Assembly (NCBI RefSeq): GCF_029203285.1
Contig: NZ_CP115669.1
Location: forward strand, 1,798,001 to 1,862,000
Length of the DNA stretch: 64,000 nucleotides
Reading direction: 5' to 3'
DNA from: Pseudomonas sp. PSE14
GTDB taxonomy: Bacteria; Pseudomonadota; Gammaproteobacteria; Pseudomonadales; Pseudomonadaceae
Shown here: piece by piece, positions 18,024 to 25,934 of the stretch
Layout of the letters: every line of letters begins with the position of its first letter
Numbering within the stretch: position 1 is the stretch's first letter
The notes under the pieces: generated by a model
Database searches by the model: none
Seen by the model: only the letters and a program-made list of their open reading frames with translations
What the model was told of the DNA's origin: nothing
Program-made: the position numbers and the translations under genes

Positions 18024-20681
18024 ATGCGTACCGAGCAACCGAAAGTCATCTACCTCAAGGATTATCAGGCGCCCGAGTACCTGATCGACGAGACCAACCT
18101 GACCTTCGAGCTGTACGAGGACCACACCCTGGTCCACGCCCAGCTGGTGATGCGCCGCAACCCGGAGCGTGGCGACGGCCTGCCGCCGCTGGTGCTCGAC
18201 GGCCAGCAGCTGGAGCTGCTGTCGGTCGCGCTGGATGACCAGACCCTCGAAGCCGGCCAGTACCAGCTCGACGAGAACCACCTGACCCTGCAGCCGACGG
18301 CCAAGACCTTCACCGTCGACAGCACCGTGCGCATCCACCCGGAAAGCAACACCGCGCTGGAAGGCCTGTACAAGTCCGGCAAGATGTTCTGCACCCAGTG
18401 CGAGGCCGAAGGCTTCCGCAAGATCACCTACTACCTCGACCGTCCGGACGTGATGAGCAGCTTCACCACCACGCTGTCGGCCGAGCAGCACAAGTACCCG
18501 GTGCTCCTGTCCAACGGCAACCCGGTGGCCAGCGGTTCGGAAGAGGGCGGCCGCCACTGGGCGACCTGGCAGGACCCGTTCAAGAAGCCGGCCTACCTGT
18601 TCGCCTTGGTCGCCGGTGACCTCTGGTGCGTGGAAGACCAGTACACCACCCTGAGCGAGCGCGACGTGACGCTGCGCATCTACGTCGAGCCGGAGAACAT
18701 CGACAAGGTCCAGCACGCCATGGACAGCCTGAAGAACTCGATGCGCTGGGACGAGAAGGTCTACGGCCGCGAGTACGACCTGGACATCTTCATGATCGTC
18801 GCGGTCAACGACTTCAACATGGGCGCCATGGAGAACAAGGGCCTCAACATCTTCAACTCCAGCTGCGTGCTGGCCAAGGCCGAGACCGCCACCGACGCCG
18901 CGCACCAGCGCGTCGAAGGCGTGGTCGCCCACGAATACTTCCACAACTGGTCGGGCAACCGCGTGACCTGCCGCGACTGGTTCCAGCTGTCGCTCAAGGA
19001 AGGCTTCACCGTGTTCCGCGACAGCGAGTTCTCCGCCGACATGAACTCGCGCACCGTCAAGCGCGTCGAGGACGTGGCCTTCCTGCGCACCAACCAGTTC
19101 GCCGAGGATGCCGGCCCCATGGCGCACCCGGTGCGGCCGGATTCCTTCATCGAGATTTCCAACTTCTACACCCTGACCGTCTACGAGAAGGGCTCGGAAG
19201 TGGTGCGCATGATCCACACCCTGCTGGGCGCCGAAGGCTTCCGCAAGGGCACCGACCTGTACTTCGAGCGCCATGACGGCCAGGCCGTGACCTGCGACGA
19301 CTTCGTCAAGGCCATGGAAGACGCCAACGGCGTGGACCTCACCCAGTTCAAGCGCTGGTACAGCCAGTCCGGCACCCCGCGCCTGGCGGTGGAGGAGAGC
19401 TTCGACGCTGCTGCGCAGACCTACACCCTGACCTTCCGCCAGAGCTGCCCGGCCACGCCGGGACAGAGCGAGAAGCAGCCTTTCGTCATTCCGGTGCAGA
19501 TGGGCCTGATCGACAAGCTGGGCAACGCCTTGTCGCTGCGCCTGCAGGGCGAAGAGCATGCTCACGGCAGCGACCGCGTGCTGACCGTGGACCAGGCCGA
19601 GCAGTCCTTCACCTTCGTCGGCCTGGCCGAGAAGCCGCTGCCGTCGCTGCTGCGTGGTTTCTCCGCGCCAGTGAAGCTGAGCTTCCCCTACGACCGCGAC
19701 CAGCTGATGTTCCTCATGCAGCACGACGAGGATGGCTTCAACCGCTGGGAAGCTGGCCAGCAACTGTCCGTGCAGGTCCTGCAGGAACTGATCGGCCAGC
19801 ACCAGCGCGGCGAGAAACTGGTGCTCGACCAGCGCCTGATCACCGCCTTCCGCACCCTGCTGCTGGATACCGGTCTCGACCAGGCGATGGTCGCCGAGAT
19901 GCTCTCGCTGCCCAGTGAGGCATACCTCACCGAGATCAGCGAAGTGGCCGACGTCGACGCCATCCACGCCGCCCGCGAGTTCGCCCGCCAGCAGATCGGC
20001 GCGGCGCTGCACGAGCAGCTGTGGGAGCGCTACCAGGCCAACCGCAAGCAGTCCCGCGAGACCGCCTACGTGGCCGAGGCTTCCCACATCGCCCGCCGCA
20101 GCCTGCAGAACATCGCGCTGTCCTACCTCATGCAGAGCGGCAAGGCCGAGGTGCTCGCCGCCTGCCAGGAGCAGTACAAGGATTGTGACAACATGACCGA
20201 GCGCCTGACCGCGCTGGCCGTGCTGGTCAACTCTTCCTTCGAAAGCGAGAAGGCCGAGGCGCTGGCGATGTTCGCCGACTACTTCCAGGACGACCCGCTG
20301 GTGATGGACCAGTGGTTCAGCGTCCAGGCCGGCTGCACCCTGCCGGGCGGGTTGGAGCGCGTGCAGGCGCTGATGAATCATTCGGCCTTCACCCTGAAGA
20401 ACCCGAACAAGATTCGTGCGCTGATCGGTGCCTTCGCCAACCAGAACGCGGTGAACTTCCACCGCGCGGACGGCGCGGGCTATCGCTTCCTCGCCGACCA
20501 GATCATCACCCTCAATGCGCTGAACCCGCAGATCGCGTCCCGCCTGCTCACTCCGCTGACCCGCTGGCGCAAGTACGCGCCCGAGCGGCAGGCGCTGATG
20601 CGTGCCGAACTGGAACGCATCCTGGCGTCCGGCGAGCTGTCCAGCGATGTCTTCGAGGTGGTCAGCAAGAGTCTCGCCTGA
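18024..20681 (+). CDS. pepN: Aminopeptidase N
   Basis: This is an M1 zinc metallopeptidase that removes N-terminal residues from peptides in the cytoplasm during protein turnover. The 885 residues match the normal length of bacterial PepN. The substrate-binding GAMEN motif is at about 270-274; the zinc site is HEYFH from His303, with the downstream Glu in KEGFTVFRDSEF. The C-terminal half is the helical PepN domain. The ATG at 18024 begins the conserved N-terminus (MRTEQPKVIYLKDY); the frame is open upstream to 17805 but that part is element sequence. Confidence 0.97.
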   Translation: MRTEQPKVIYLKDYQAPEYLIDETNLTFELYEDHTLVHAQLVMRRNPERGDGLPPLVLDGQQLELLSVALDDQTLEAGQYQLDENHLTLQPTAKTFTVDSTVRIHPESNTALEGLYKSGKMFCTQCEAEGFRKITYYLDRPDVMSSFTTTLSAEQHKYPVLLSNGNPVASGSEEGGRHWATWQDPFKKPAYLFALVAGDLWCVEDQYTTLSERDVTLRIYVEPENIDKVQHAMDSLKNSMRWDEKVYGREYDLDIFMIVAVNDFNMGAMENKGLNIFNSSCVLAKAETATDAAHQRVEGVVAHEYFHNWSGNRVTCRDWFQLSLKEGFTVFRDSEFSADMNSRTVKRVEDVAFLRTNQFAEDAGPMAHPVRPDSFIEISNFYTLTVYEKGSEVVRMIHTLLGAEGFRKGTDLYFERHDGQAVTCDDFVKAMEDANGVDLTQFKRWYSQSGTPRLAVEESFDAAAQTYTLTFRQSCPATPGQSEKQPFVIPVQMGLIDKLGNALSLRLQGEEHAHGSDRVLTVDQAEQSFTFVGLAEKPLPSLLRGFSAPVKLSFPYDRDQLMFLMQHDEDGFNRWEAGQQLSVQVLQELIGQHQRGEKLVLDQRLITAFRTLLLDTGLDQAMVAEMLSLPSEAYLTEISEVADVDAIHAAREFARQQIGAALHEQLWERYQANRKQSRETAYVAEASHIARRSLQNIALSYLMQSGKAEVLAACQEQYKDCDNMTERLTALAVLVNSSFESEKAEALAMFADYFQDDPLVMDQWFSVQAGCTLPGGLERVQALMNHSAFTLKNPNKIRALIGAFANQNAVNFHRADGAGYRFLADQIITLNALNPQIASRLLTPLTRWRKYAPERQALMRAELERILASGELSSDVFEVVSKSLA

Positions 20682-20725
20682 TCTTCCCTCCGGCGCTCCG
20701 TCCGGGGCGCCGCCTGCCTCTCTGA

Positions 20726-20759
20726 AGGTGTTACCAGCATTGGCTGGTAACACCTTTTT
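20726..20759 (+). terminator. Rho-independent terminator of pepN
   Basis: A 13-bp perfect stem (20726-20738 and 20743-20755) with loop ATTG is followed by TTTTT. Confidence 0.95.
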
Positions 20760-21168
20760 GTTACTTATCGAAATTAAACGATGGTCGCCTTATCGCTGGG
20801 GTGAATTGGCGCCAGGGTGCCGCCCTGTCTGCGTCGGGCCTTCCAGGGGCGGATCGCGCCATTTCGAGAGGCCGATGGCGCAATCGGTCAGTGGGGTTGA
20901 TCAGTGGATGATCAGTCACAAAAAGTAGCGGGCCATATCTTTAAATTTTGTAAGTAGATTCAGCGCGTTTACAGCAATTGGCATCGGCGTTGCACCGGCC
21001 GATCCCGCTTAGCCTTTGCCTGGCCATTGGGTCGGGGGGCGTGTCGAGCACCTTGGGGGAGTTTCCTTCAGATCGACGACAACAAGGCCGTGGAATAACG
21101 GCTGACGAGGCGAACCGCCCGCAGTGGCGGCGCCCTTACAGAATGATCAGTCCATGGAGTGAGTCCTA
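20760..21168. other. Non-coding region upstream of the DUF1302 gene
   Basis: This 409-base stretch contains no supported gene. It includes an AT-rich patch (about 20931-20965), possibly the promoter area of the DUF1302 unit. I could not identify -35/-10 boxes or an operator with confidence. Confidence 0.4.
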
Positions 21169-23136
21169 ATGGAAATCCCGGTTCGCAAGAGCGTCTTGCG
21201 TTTCGCACCTGCTCGCGCGGGTTTTGCCCTGGCAGGTGTCCTGCCTCTGCTGATGTCGGTTCCGGCTGCCGCCGTCGAGTTCAGCTTCCTCGACAGCGAG
21301 GTGAGCGGCTCGCTGGATACCACGGTCTCCTACGGCACCCTGTGGCGTGTGCAGGGGCAGGACAAGAGCAACAACGACATCAACGGCAACGACGGCAACC
21401 GCAACTTCGATACCGGCCTGGTTTCCGAGGTGTACAAGATCACTTCCGACCTGGAAGCGACCTACAAGAACTACGGCATGTTCGTGCGTGGCTCGGCGTT
21501 CTATGACACCCAGATCATGGACAAGCGCAACGACTACTACGACCACAACCAGCCGCCGCAGCCGAGCCAGAGCTACCCCAACAACGACCACTTCACCAGC
21601 GAGACCCGCGATACCGCCGGCAGCCGTGCGGAAATCCTCGACGCCTATGTCTATGGCAACTGGGACGTGGCCGAGCATCCGGTCACCGGTCGCCTGGGCC
21701 GCCAGGTCTTCAACTGGGGCGAGGGCCTCTTCTACCGCGGTGGCGTCAACACCACCAACCCGGTGGATGCCGCCAAGTTCCGCCTGCCAGGCGCCGAGCT
21801 CAAGGAAGTGCTGATGCCAGTGGAGGCGGTGAGCTTCAACATCGGCCTGACCGACAACCTTTCGATGGACACCTTCTACCAGTGGAACTGGAAGGAAACC
21901 CGTCTCGACCCGGTCGGCACCTACTTCTCCGAAACCGACCTGTTCGCCGATGGCGGCAACACCGCCTACACCACTGTTGGTGCGCTGGCCAACCCGCTGT
22001 TCCAGAGCCTCTATCCGCAGCTCTCGGCGGCCCATGTCGGCGGCCTGCAGGGCACCCAGTACCTGGACTCCAACGGCGTGTTCAAGGTCGCCAACGTCGG
22101 CAAGGACATCAATGCCAAGAACGACGGCCAGTTCGGCGTGGCCTTCCACTACATTGCCGAAGAACTGAACTCCACCGAGTTCGGCTTCTACTTCGTCAAC
22201 TACCACGCCAAGGAACCGACCATCTACGCCGACCTGAACCGCAGCTACGCCGGTCTGGACATGGACCAGCTGGCCGGCCTGGGCGGATTCTCCTCCTATG
22301 ACCAACTGATGGCCGCCGCCGGCAGCGGCAACGCCATGGCCGGGCAGGTGCTGGGGCTGGTCAACGGTGCGGCGGCGGTGGACGTGGCCAACCAGGTCAA
22401 CGCCCGTCGCGAGTACGTCGAGAACATCCGCATGTACGGCTTCAGCTTCAACACCACGGTGGGCGACGCTTCGGTGTTCGGTGAACTGGCCTACCGCCCG
22501 AACCTGCCGATCGGCATCGCCACCACCAACGACCTGCTCGGCGACCTGCTCGTCCAGGCGCCGCAGCTGGCCAGCGGGAAGACCGTGAACATCGGCGGCG
22601 GTGACGTGGCGATCACCGACCAGATCCACAACTACGAGCGTGTCGAGGCCTTCAACACCTCGCTGGGCACCATCTACAACTTCGGTCCGCAGCTGTCCTT
22701 CGACTCGCTGATGGGCGTGGCGGAGCTGGCTTCCGAGCACCTGCGCGGCAGCGACCTGCAGTACACCGCCTACGATGGCACCACCCGCTACTACTCCGGC
22801 CGCGGCAACGGCGCCTACGTCTCCGGCTACGACCGCGACGATCAGGTGAACAAGAACGCCTACGGCTACACCCTGTTGCTCTCGGGTACCTGGAACGACG
22901 TGTTCGCCGGCGTGAACGTCTCGCCGTACGCCGTCTACAAGGACGACTTCGAAGGCAACTCCTACCAGACCGGCAACTTCATCGAAGGCCGCAAGGCCTA
23001 CACCCTGGGCGTCAAGGCTACCTACCTGAACGCCCTGGAAGCCGAGCTGCAATACACCGAGTTCTACGGAGCAGGGCAGAACAACGCCGGACGTGACCGC
23101 GACAACGTCGGTTTCAACGTCAAGTACTCCTTCTAA
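21169..23136 (+). CDS. DUF1302 outer-membrane beta-barrel-like protein
   Basis: The 655-residue protein has an N-terminal signal sequence (hydrophobic stretch ending VPAAA-VEF at about residue 37) and a body rich in alternating aromatic and polar residues. It ends RDNVGFNVKYSF with a C-terminal Phe, as expected for an outer-membrane barrel recognised by BAM. The composition and opening (SFLDSEVSGSLDTTVSYG) match DUF1302, usually found with DUF1329. It is probably a channel or receptor for a hydrophobic compound; the substrate is unknown. It is followed after 59 bases by the DUF1329 gene on the same strand. Confidence 0.9.
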   Translation: MEIPVRKSVLRFAPARAGFALAGVLPLLMSVPAAAVEFSFLDSEVSGSLDTTVSYGTLWRVQGQDKSNNDINGNDGNRNFDTGLVSEVYKITSDLEATYKNYGMFVRGSAFYDTQIMDKRNDYYDHNQPPQPSQSYPNNDHFTSETRDTAGSRAEILDAYVYGNWDVAEHPVTGRLGRQVFNWGEGLFYRGGVNTTNPVDAAKFRLPGAELKEVLMPVEAVSFNIGLTDNLSMDTFYQWNWKETRLDPVGTYFSETDLFADGGNTAYTTVGALANPLFQSLYPQLSAAHVGGLQGTQYLDSNGVFKVANVGKDINAKNDGQFGVAFHYIAEELNSTEFGFYFVNYHAKEPTIYADLNRSYAGLDMDQLAGLGGFSSYDQLMAAAGSGNAMAGQVLGLVNGAAAVDVANQVNARREYVENIRMYGFSFNTTVGDASVFGELAYRPNLPIGIATTNDLLGDLLVQAPQLASGKTVNIGGGDVAITDQIHNYERVEAFNTSLGTIYNFGPQLSFDSLMGVAELASEHLRGSDLQYTAYDGTTRYYSGRGNGAYVSGYDRDDQVNKNAYGYTLLLSGTWNDVFAGVNVSPYAVYKDDFEGNSYQTGNFIEGRKAYTLGVKATYLNALEAELQYTEFYGAGQNNAGRDRDNVGFNVKYSF

Positions 23137-23195
23137 CGACAAGCATACGCCGGGTGCCTGAAGCGCCCGGCGGGTGAACCTCACGGAGAAACACC

Positions 23196-24563
23196 ATGCG
23201 CAACATGCGTACCCTGATCGGCGCGGCGGTGGCCCTTGCCCTGTCCGCCGGCAGTGCCCTGGCAGCGGTTTCCGCGCAGGACGCGGCCAAGCTGCAATCG
23301 TCCCTGACCCCGCTGGGCGCGGAAAAGGCCGGCAACGCCGCCGGCACCATCCCGGCCTGGACCGGTGGCATCACCCAGGCCCCGGCCGGCTACAAGCCGG
23401 GCCAGCACCACATTGATCCGTTCGCGTCGGACAAGCCGCTGTACACCATCACCAAGGCCAACCTGGACCAGTACAAGGCCAACCTGACCCCAGGCACCCT
23501 GGCGCTGTTCGCCACCTACCCGGACACCTTCCAGATGCCGGTGTACCCCAGCCGCCGCAGTGGCTCGGCGCCGCAGTGGGTGTATGACAACACCTTCAAG
23601 AACGCAACCAGCGCCAAGCTGGCCGAGGGCGGCAACGGCTTCGTCGATGCCTTCGGCGGCATTCCGTTCCCGATTCCGCAGAATGGCGTGGAAGCACTGT
23701 GGAACCACATTGCCCGCTACCGCGGCACCTTCGTCGTGCGCCGCGCCTCGGAAGTCGCGGTGCAGCGCAACGGCGACTACTCCCTGGTGACCTCGCAGCA
23801 GGAAGCTCTGTTCAAGTACTACGTGCAGGGCAAGAGCTTCGCCGACCTGAACAACCTGCTGTTCTACTACCTGTCCTTCACCAAGAGCCCGGCTCGCCTG
23901 GCCGGCGGCGCCGCGCTGGTGCACGAGACCCTCGACCAGGTGAAGGAGCCGCGCCAGGCCTGGGGCTACAACGCCGGCCAGCGCCGTGTGCGCCGTGCGC
24001 CGAACCTGGCCTACGACACCCCGATCGCCGCCGCCGACGGCCTGCGTACCGCCGACGACACCGACATGTTCAACGGCTCGCCGGACCGCTACGACTGGAA
24101 GCTGATCGGCAAGAAGGAAATGTACATCCCGTACAACAACTACAAGGTCTCCAGCCCGGACGTTAAGTACAAGGACCTGTTGACCCCGAGCCACCTCAAT
24201 CCCAAGTACACCCGCTACGAGCTGCACCGCGTGTGGGTCGTCGAGGGCACCCTGAAGCCGGGCGCGCGCCACATCTATTCCAAGCGCGTGCTGTTCCTCG
24301 ACGAGGACAGCTGGGGCGCCGCCGAGGTCGACCAGTACGATGGCCGTGGCGAGCTGTGGCGCGTGTCGCTGGCCTACCTGAAGAACTACTACGAACTGCC
24401 CACCACCTGGACCGCCCTGGATACCTTCCACGACCTGCAGGCCCGCCGCTACCACGTGCAGAACCTGGACAACGAAGAGCCGACCACCATCGACTTCGCC
24501 CAGGCCGTGCCGGACGACTCCTACTTCAGCCCGTCCGCACTGCGTCGCCGCGGCACTCGCTGA
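23196..24563 (+). CDS. DUF1329 exported protein
   Basis: This 455-residue protein begins with a clear signal peptide (MRNMRTLIGAAVALALSAGS, cleavage near ALA-AV). The body has the DUF1329 pattern: LTPLGAEKAGNAAGTIPAWTGG, a PNLAYDTPIAAADGLRT segment and a C-terminal ERYH/ARRYHVQN-like strand. DUF1329 proteins resemble LolB/LppX-type lipid-binding folds in the periplasm and almost always sit beside DUF1302 barrels. With the barrel and the MMPL transporter it probably handles a lipid or other hydrophobic molecule. The start follows ACGGAG. A terminator lies 20 bases downstream. Confidence 0.9.
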   Translation: MRNMRTLIGAAVALALSAGSALAAVSAQDAAKLQSSLTPLGAEKAGNAAGTIPAWTGGITQAPAGYKPGQHHIDPFASDKPLYTITKANLDQYKANLTPGTLALFATYPDTFQMPVYPSRRSGSAPQWVYDNTFKNATSAKLAEGGNGFVDAFGGIPFPIPQNGVEALWNHIARYRGTFVVRRASEVAVQRNGDYSLVTSQQEALFKYYVQGKSFADLNNLLFYYLSFTKSPARLAGGAALVHETLDQVKEPRQAWGYNAGQRRVRRAPNLAYDTPIAAADGLRTADDTDMFNGSPDRYDWKLIGKKEMYIPYNNYKVSSPDVKYKDLLTPSHLNPKYTRYELHRVWVVEGTLKPGARHIYSKRVLFLDEDSWGAAEVDQYDGRGELWRVSLAYLKNYYELPTTWTALDTFHDLQARRYHVQNLDNEEPTTIDFAQAVPDDSYFSPSALRRRGTR

Positions 24564-24583
24564 GTTCGTCCCGCGTCTGAAAG

Positions 24584-24607
24584 AGCCCGCCTTCTGGCGG
24601 GCTTTTT
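24584..24607 (+). terminator. Rho-independent terminator after DUF1329
   Basis: An 8-bp stem AGCCCGCC / GGCGGGCT with loop TTCT is followed by TTTTT. It separates the DUF1302-DUF1329 pair from the YCF48-MMPL pair. Confidence 0.9.
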
Positions 24608-24758
24608 CTTGCCGGCCTCCGACCGGTGGCGGAGCCAAAGTGTTACCACACACCCCATTGAAAGCCTTCTGTGGCGCGCCTTACAGCGTTCATAGCCATG
24701 TGCAATCATCCTTTTGGGGGAGGTGTTCGCTGCTTAACAAAAGATAACGTGCCGTTAA

Positions 24759-24788
24759 TTGTCAGCCCCGGAAAACGCTGGCTATATA
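24759..24788 (+). promoter_or_regulatory. Candidate sigma-70 promoter of the YCF48-MMPL pair
   Basis: TTGTCA (24759-24764), an 18-base spacer and TATATA (24783-24788) lie 50 bases upstream of the start codon. With the terminator at 24584-24607, this suggests that the YCF48-MMPL pair is transcribed independently. Confidence 0.55.
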
Positions 24789-24837
24789 GCGACCACACTC
24801 GATACCGCCTGCAATAAGAACAAAGAGGTAAAGGCAT

Positions 24838-25920
24838 ATGCGTGAGCCCCAGTGGCGCACTACGAGCGAGCAGTCCGTGTCGGAGACTCCGCGCTCCTTC
24901 CCGATGTCGCGCAAATCGATTTCCCTGCTCGGCGCACTTTCCTTGCTGATGCTGTCCGTCGCTCCCTTGCACGCCGTCGCGGCGACAGAGGCGGCCAGTG
25001 ACTCCAGCTCCATCCCTTCGGCCAAGGCCGCCAGCAGTCTGCTGCTGGGCGTCACAGAGGCCGGTAAGCGCCTGGTGGCGGTAGGGGATCACGGGCATAT
25101 CCTTTACTCCGACGATGCCGGCAAGAGCTGGACCCAGGCCAAGGTGCCGACCCGCCAGTTGCTGACCTCGGTGTTCTTCCTCAATGACAAGAAGGGCTGG
25201 GCCGTCGGCCACGACGCGCAGATCCTCGTCACCACCGATGGCGGCACTACCTGGACCCGCCAGTTCGAAGACCTCAAGCGCGAAGCGCCGCTGCTGGACA
25301 TCTGGTTCCAGGACGACAACCACGGCATGGCCGTGGGCGCCTACGGCGCGCTGCTGGAAACCACCGACGGTGGCCAGCACTGGGAAGACGTCAGTGACCG
25401 CATGGACAACGAGGACCAGTACCACCTCAACTCCATCGCGGCGGTGAAGGATTCCGGCCTGCTGGTGGTCGGCGAGGCCGGCAGCATCTTCCGCTCCAAG
25501 GACTGGGGCCAGACCTGGGAGAAACTCGAAGGCCCGTACGAAGGTTCGCTGTTCGGCGCCATCGGCACCCGCCAGGCGGGCACCGCGCTGGTTTACGGTC
25601 TGCGCGGTCACCTGTTCCGCACCACCGATTTCGGCGACAGCTGGCAGCAGGTCAACCTGCCCACCGCCAACGGCGGTGAGCTGGAGTTCGGTCTTTCCGA
25701 AGGTTCGCTGCTGGCGGACGGCACCGTGGTGGTGGTCGGGCATGGCGGCAGCGTCCTGGAAAGCAAGGACGACGGCCAGAGCTTCAAGGTCTACAACCGT
25801 CCCGATCGCCTGTCCCTGGCGGGCGTGAGCGGCGCCGGCAACGGCAACCTGGTGCTGGTCGGCCAGGGCGGCATCCACTTGGCTTCGGCGACCGGCGCCG
25901 AGCTGACCGAACAGCAATGA
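24838..25920 (+). CDS. YCF48-like BNR/Asp-box repeat exported protein
   Basis: The protein is 360 residues. From residue 23 it has a signal peptide (MSRKSISLLGALSLLMLSVA). The remainder is a seven-bladed-propeller type repeat with Asp-box motifs such as YSDDAGKSWTQ, TTDGGTTWTR, TTDGGQHWED, SKDWGQTWEK, TTDFGDSWQQ and SKDDGQSFKV. YCF48 is a photosystem II assembly factor in phototrophs; in pseudomonads the fold is simply paired with MMPL transporters. ATG 24838 has a GAGG site nine bases upstream; ATG 24904 would give a more typical signal peptide but has no well-placed site. The next gene begins at or just after its stop. Confidence 0.88.
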   Translation: MREPQWRTTSEQSVSETPRSFPMSRKSISLLGALSLLMLSVAPLHAVAATEAASDSSSIPSAKAASSLLLGVTEAGKRLVAVGDHGHILYSDDAGKSWTQAKVPTRQLLTSVFFLNDKKGWAVGHDAQILVTTDGGTTWTRQFEDLKREAPLLDIWFQDDNHGMAVGAYGALLETTDGGQHWEDVSDRMDNEDQYHLNSIAAVKDSGLLVVGEAGSIFRSKDWGQTWEKLEGPYEGSLFGAIGTRQAGTALVYGLRGHLFRTTDFGDSWQQVNLPTANGGELEFGLSEGSLLADGTVVVVGHGGSVLESKDDGQSFKVYNRPDRLSLAGVSGAGNGNLVLVGQGGIHLASATGAELTEQQ

Positions 25921-25934
25921 GCCGGGGAGCCTCC

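Noticed and set aside
17988..20753. Long minus-strand frame across pepN
   Set aside because: Shadow of pepN with no recognisable domain.
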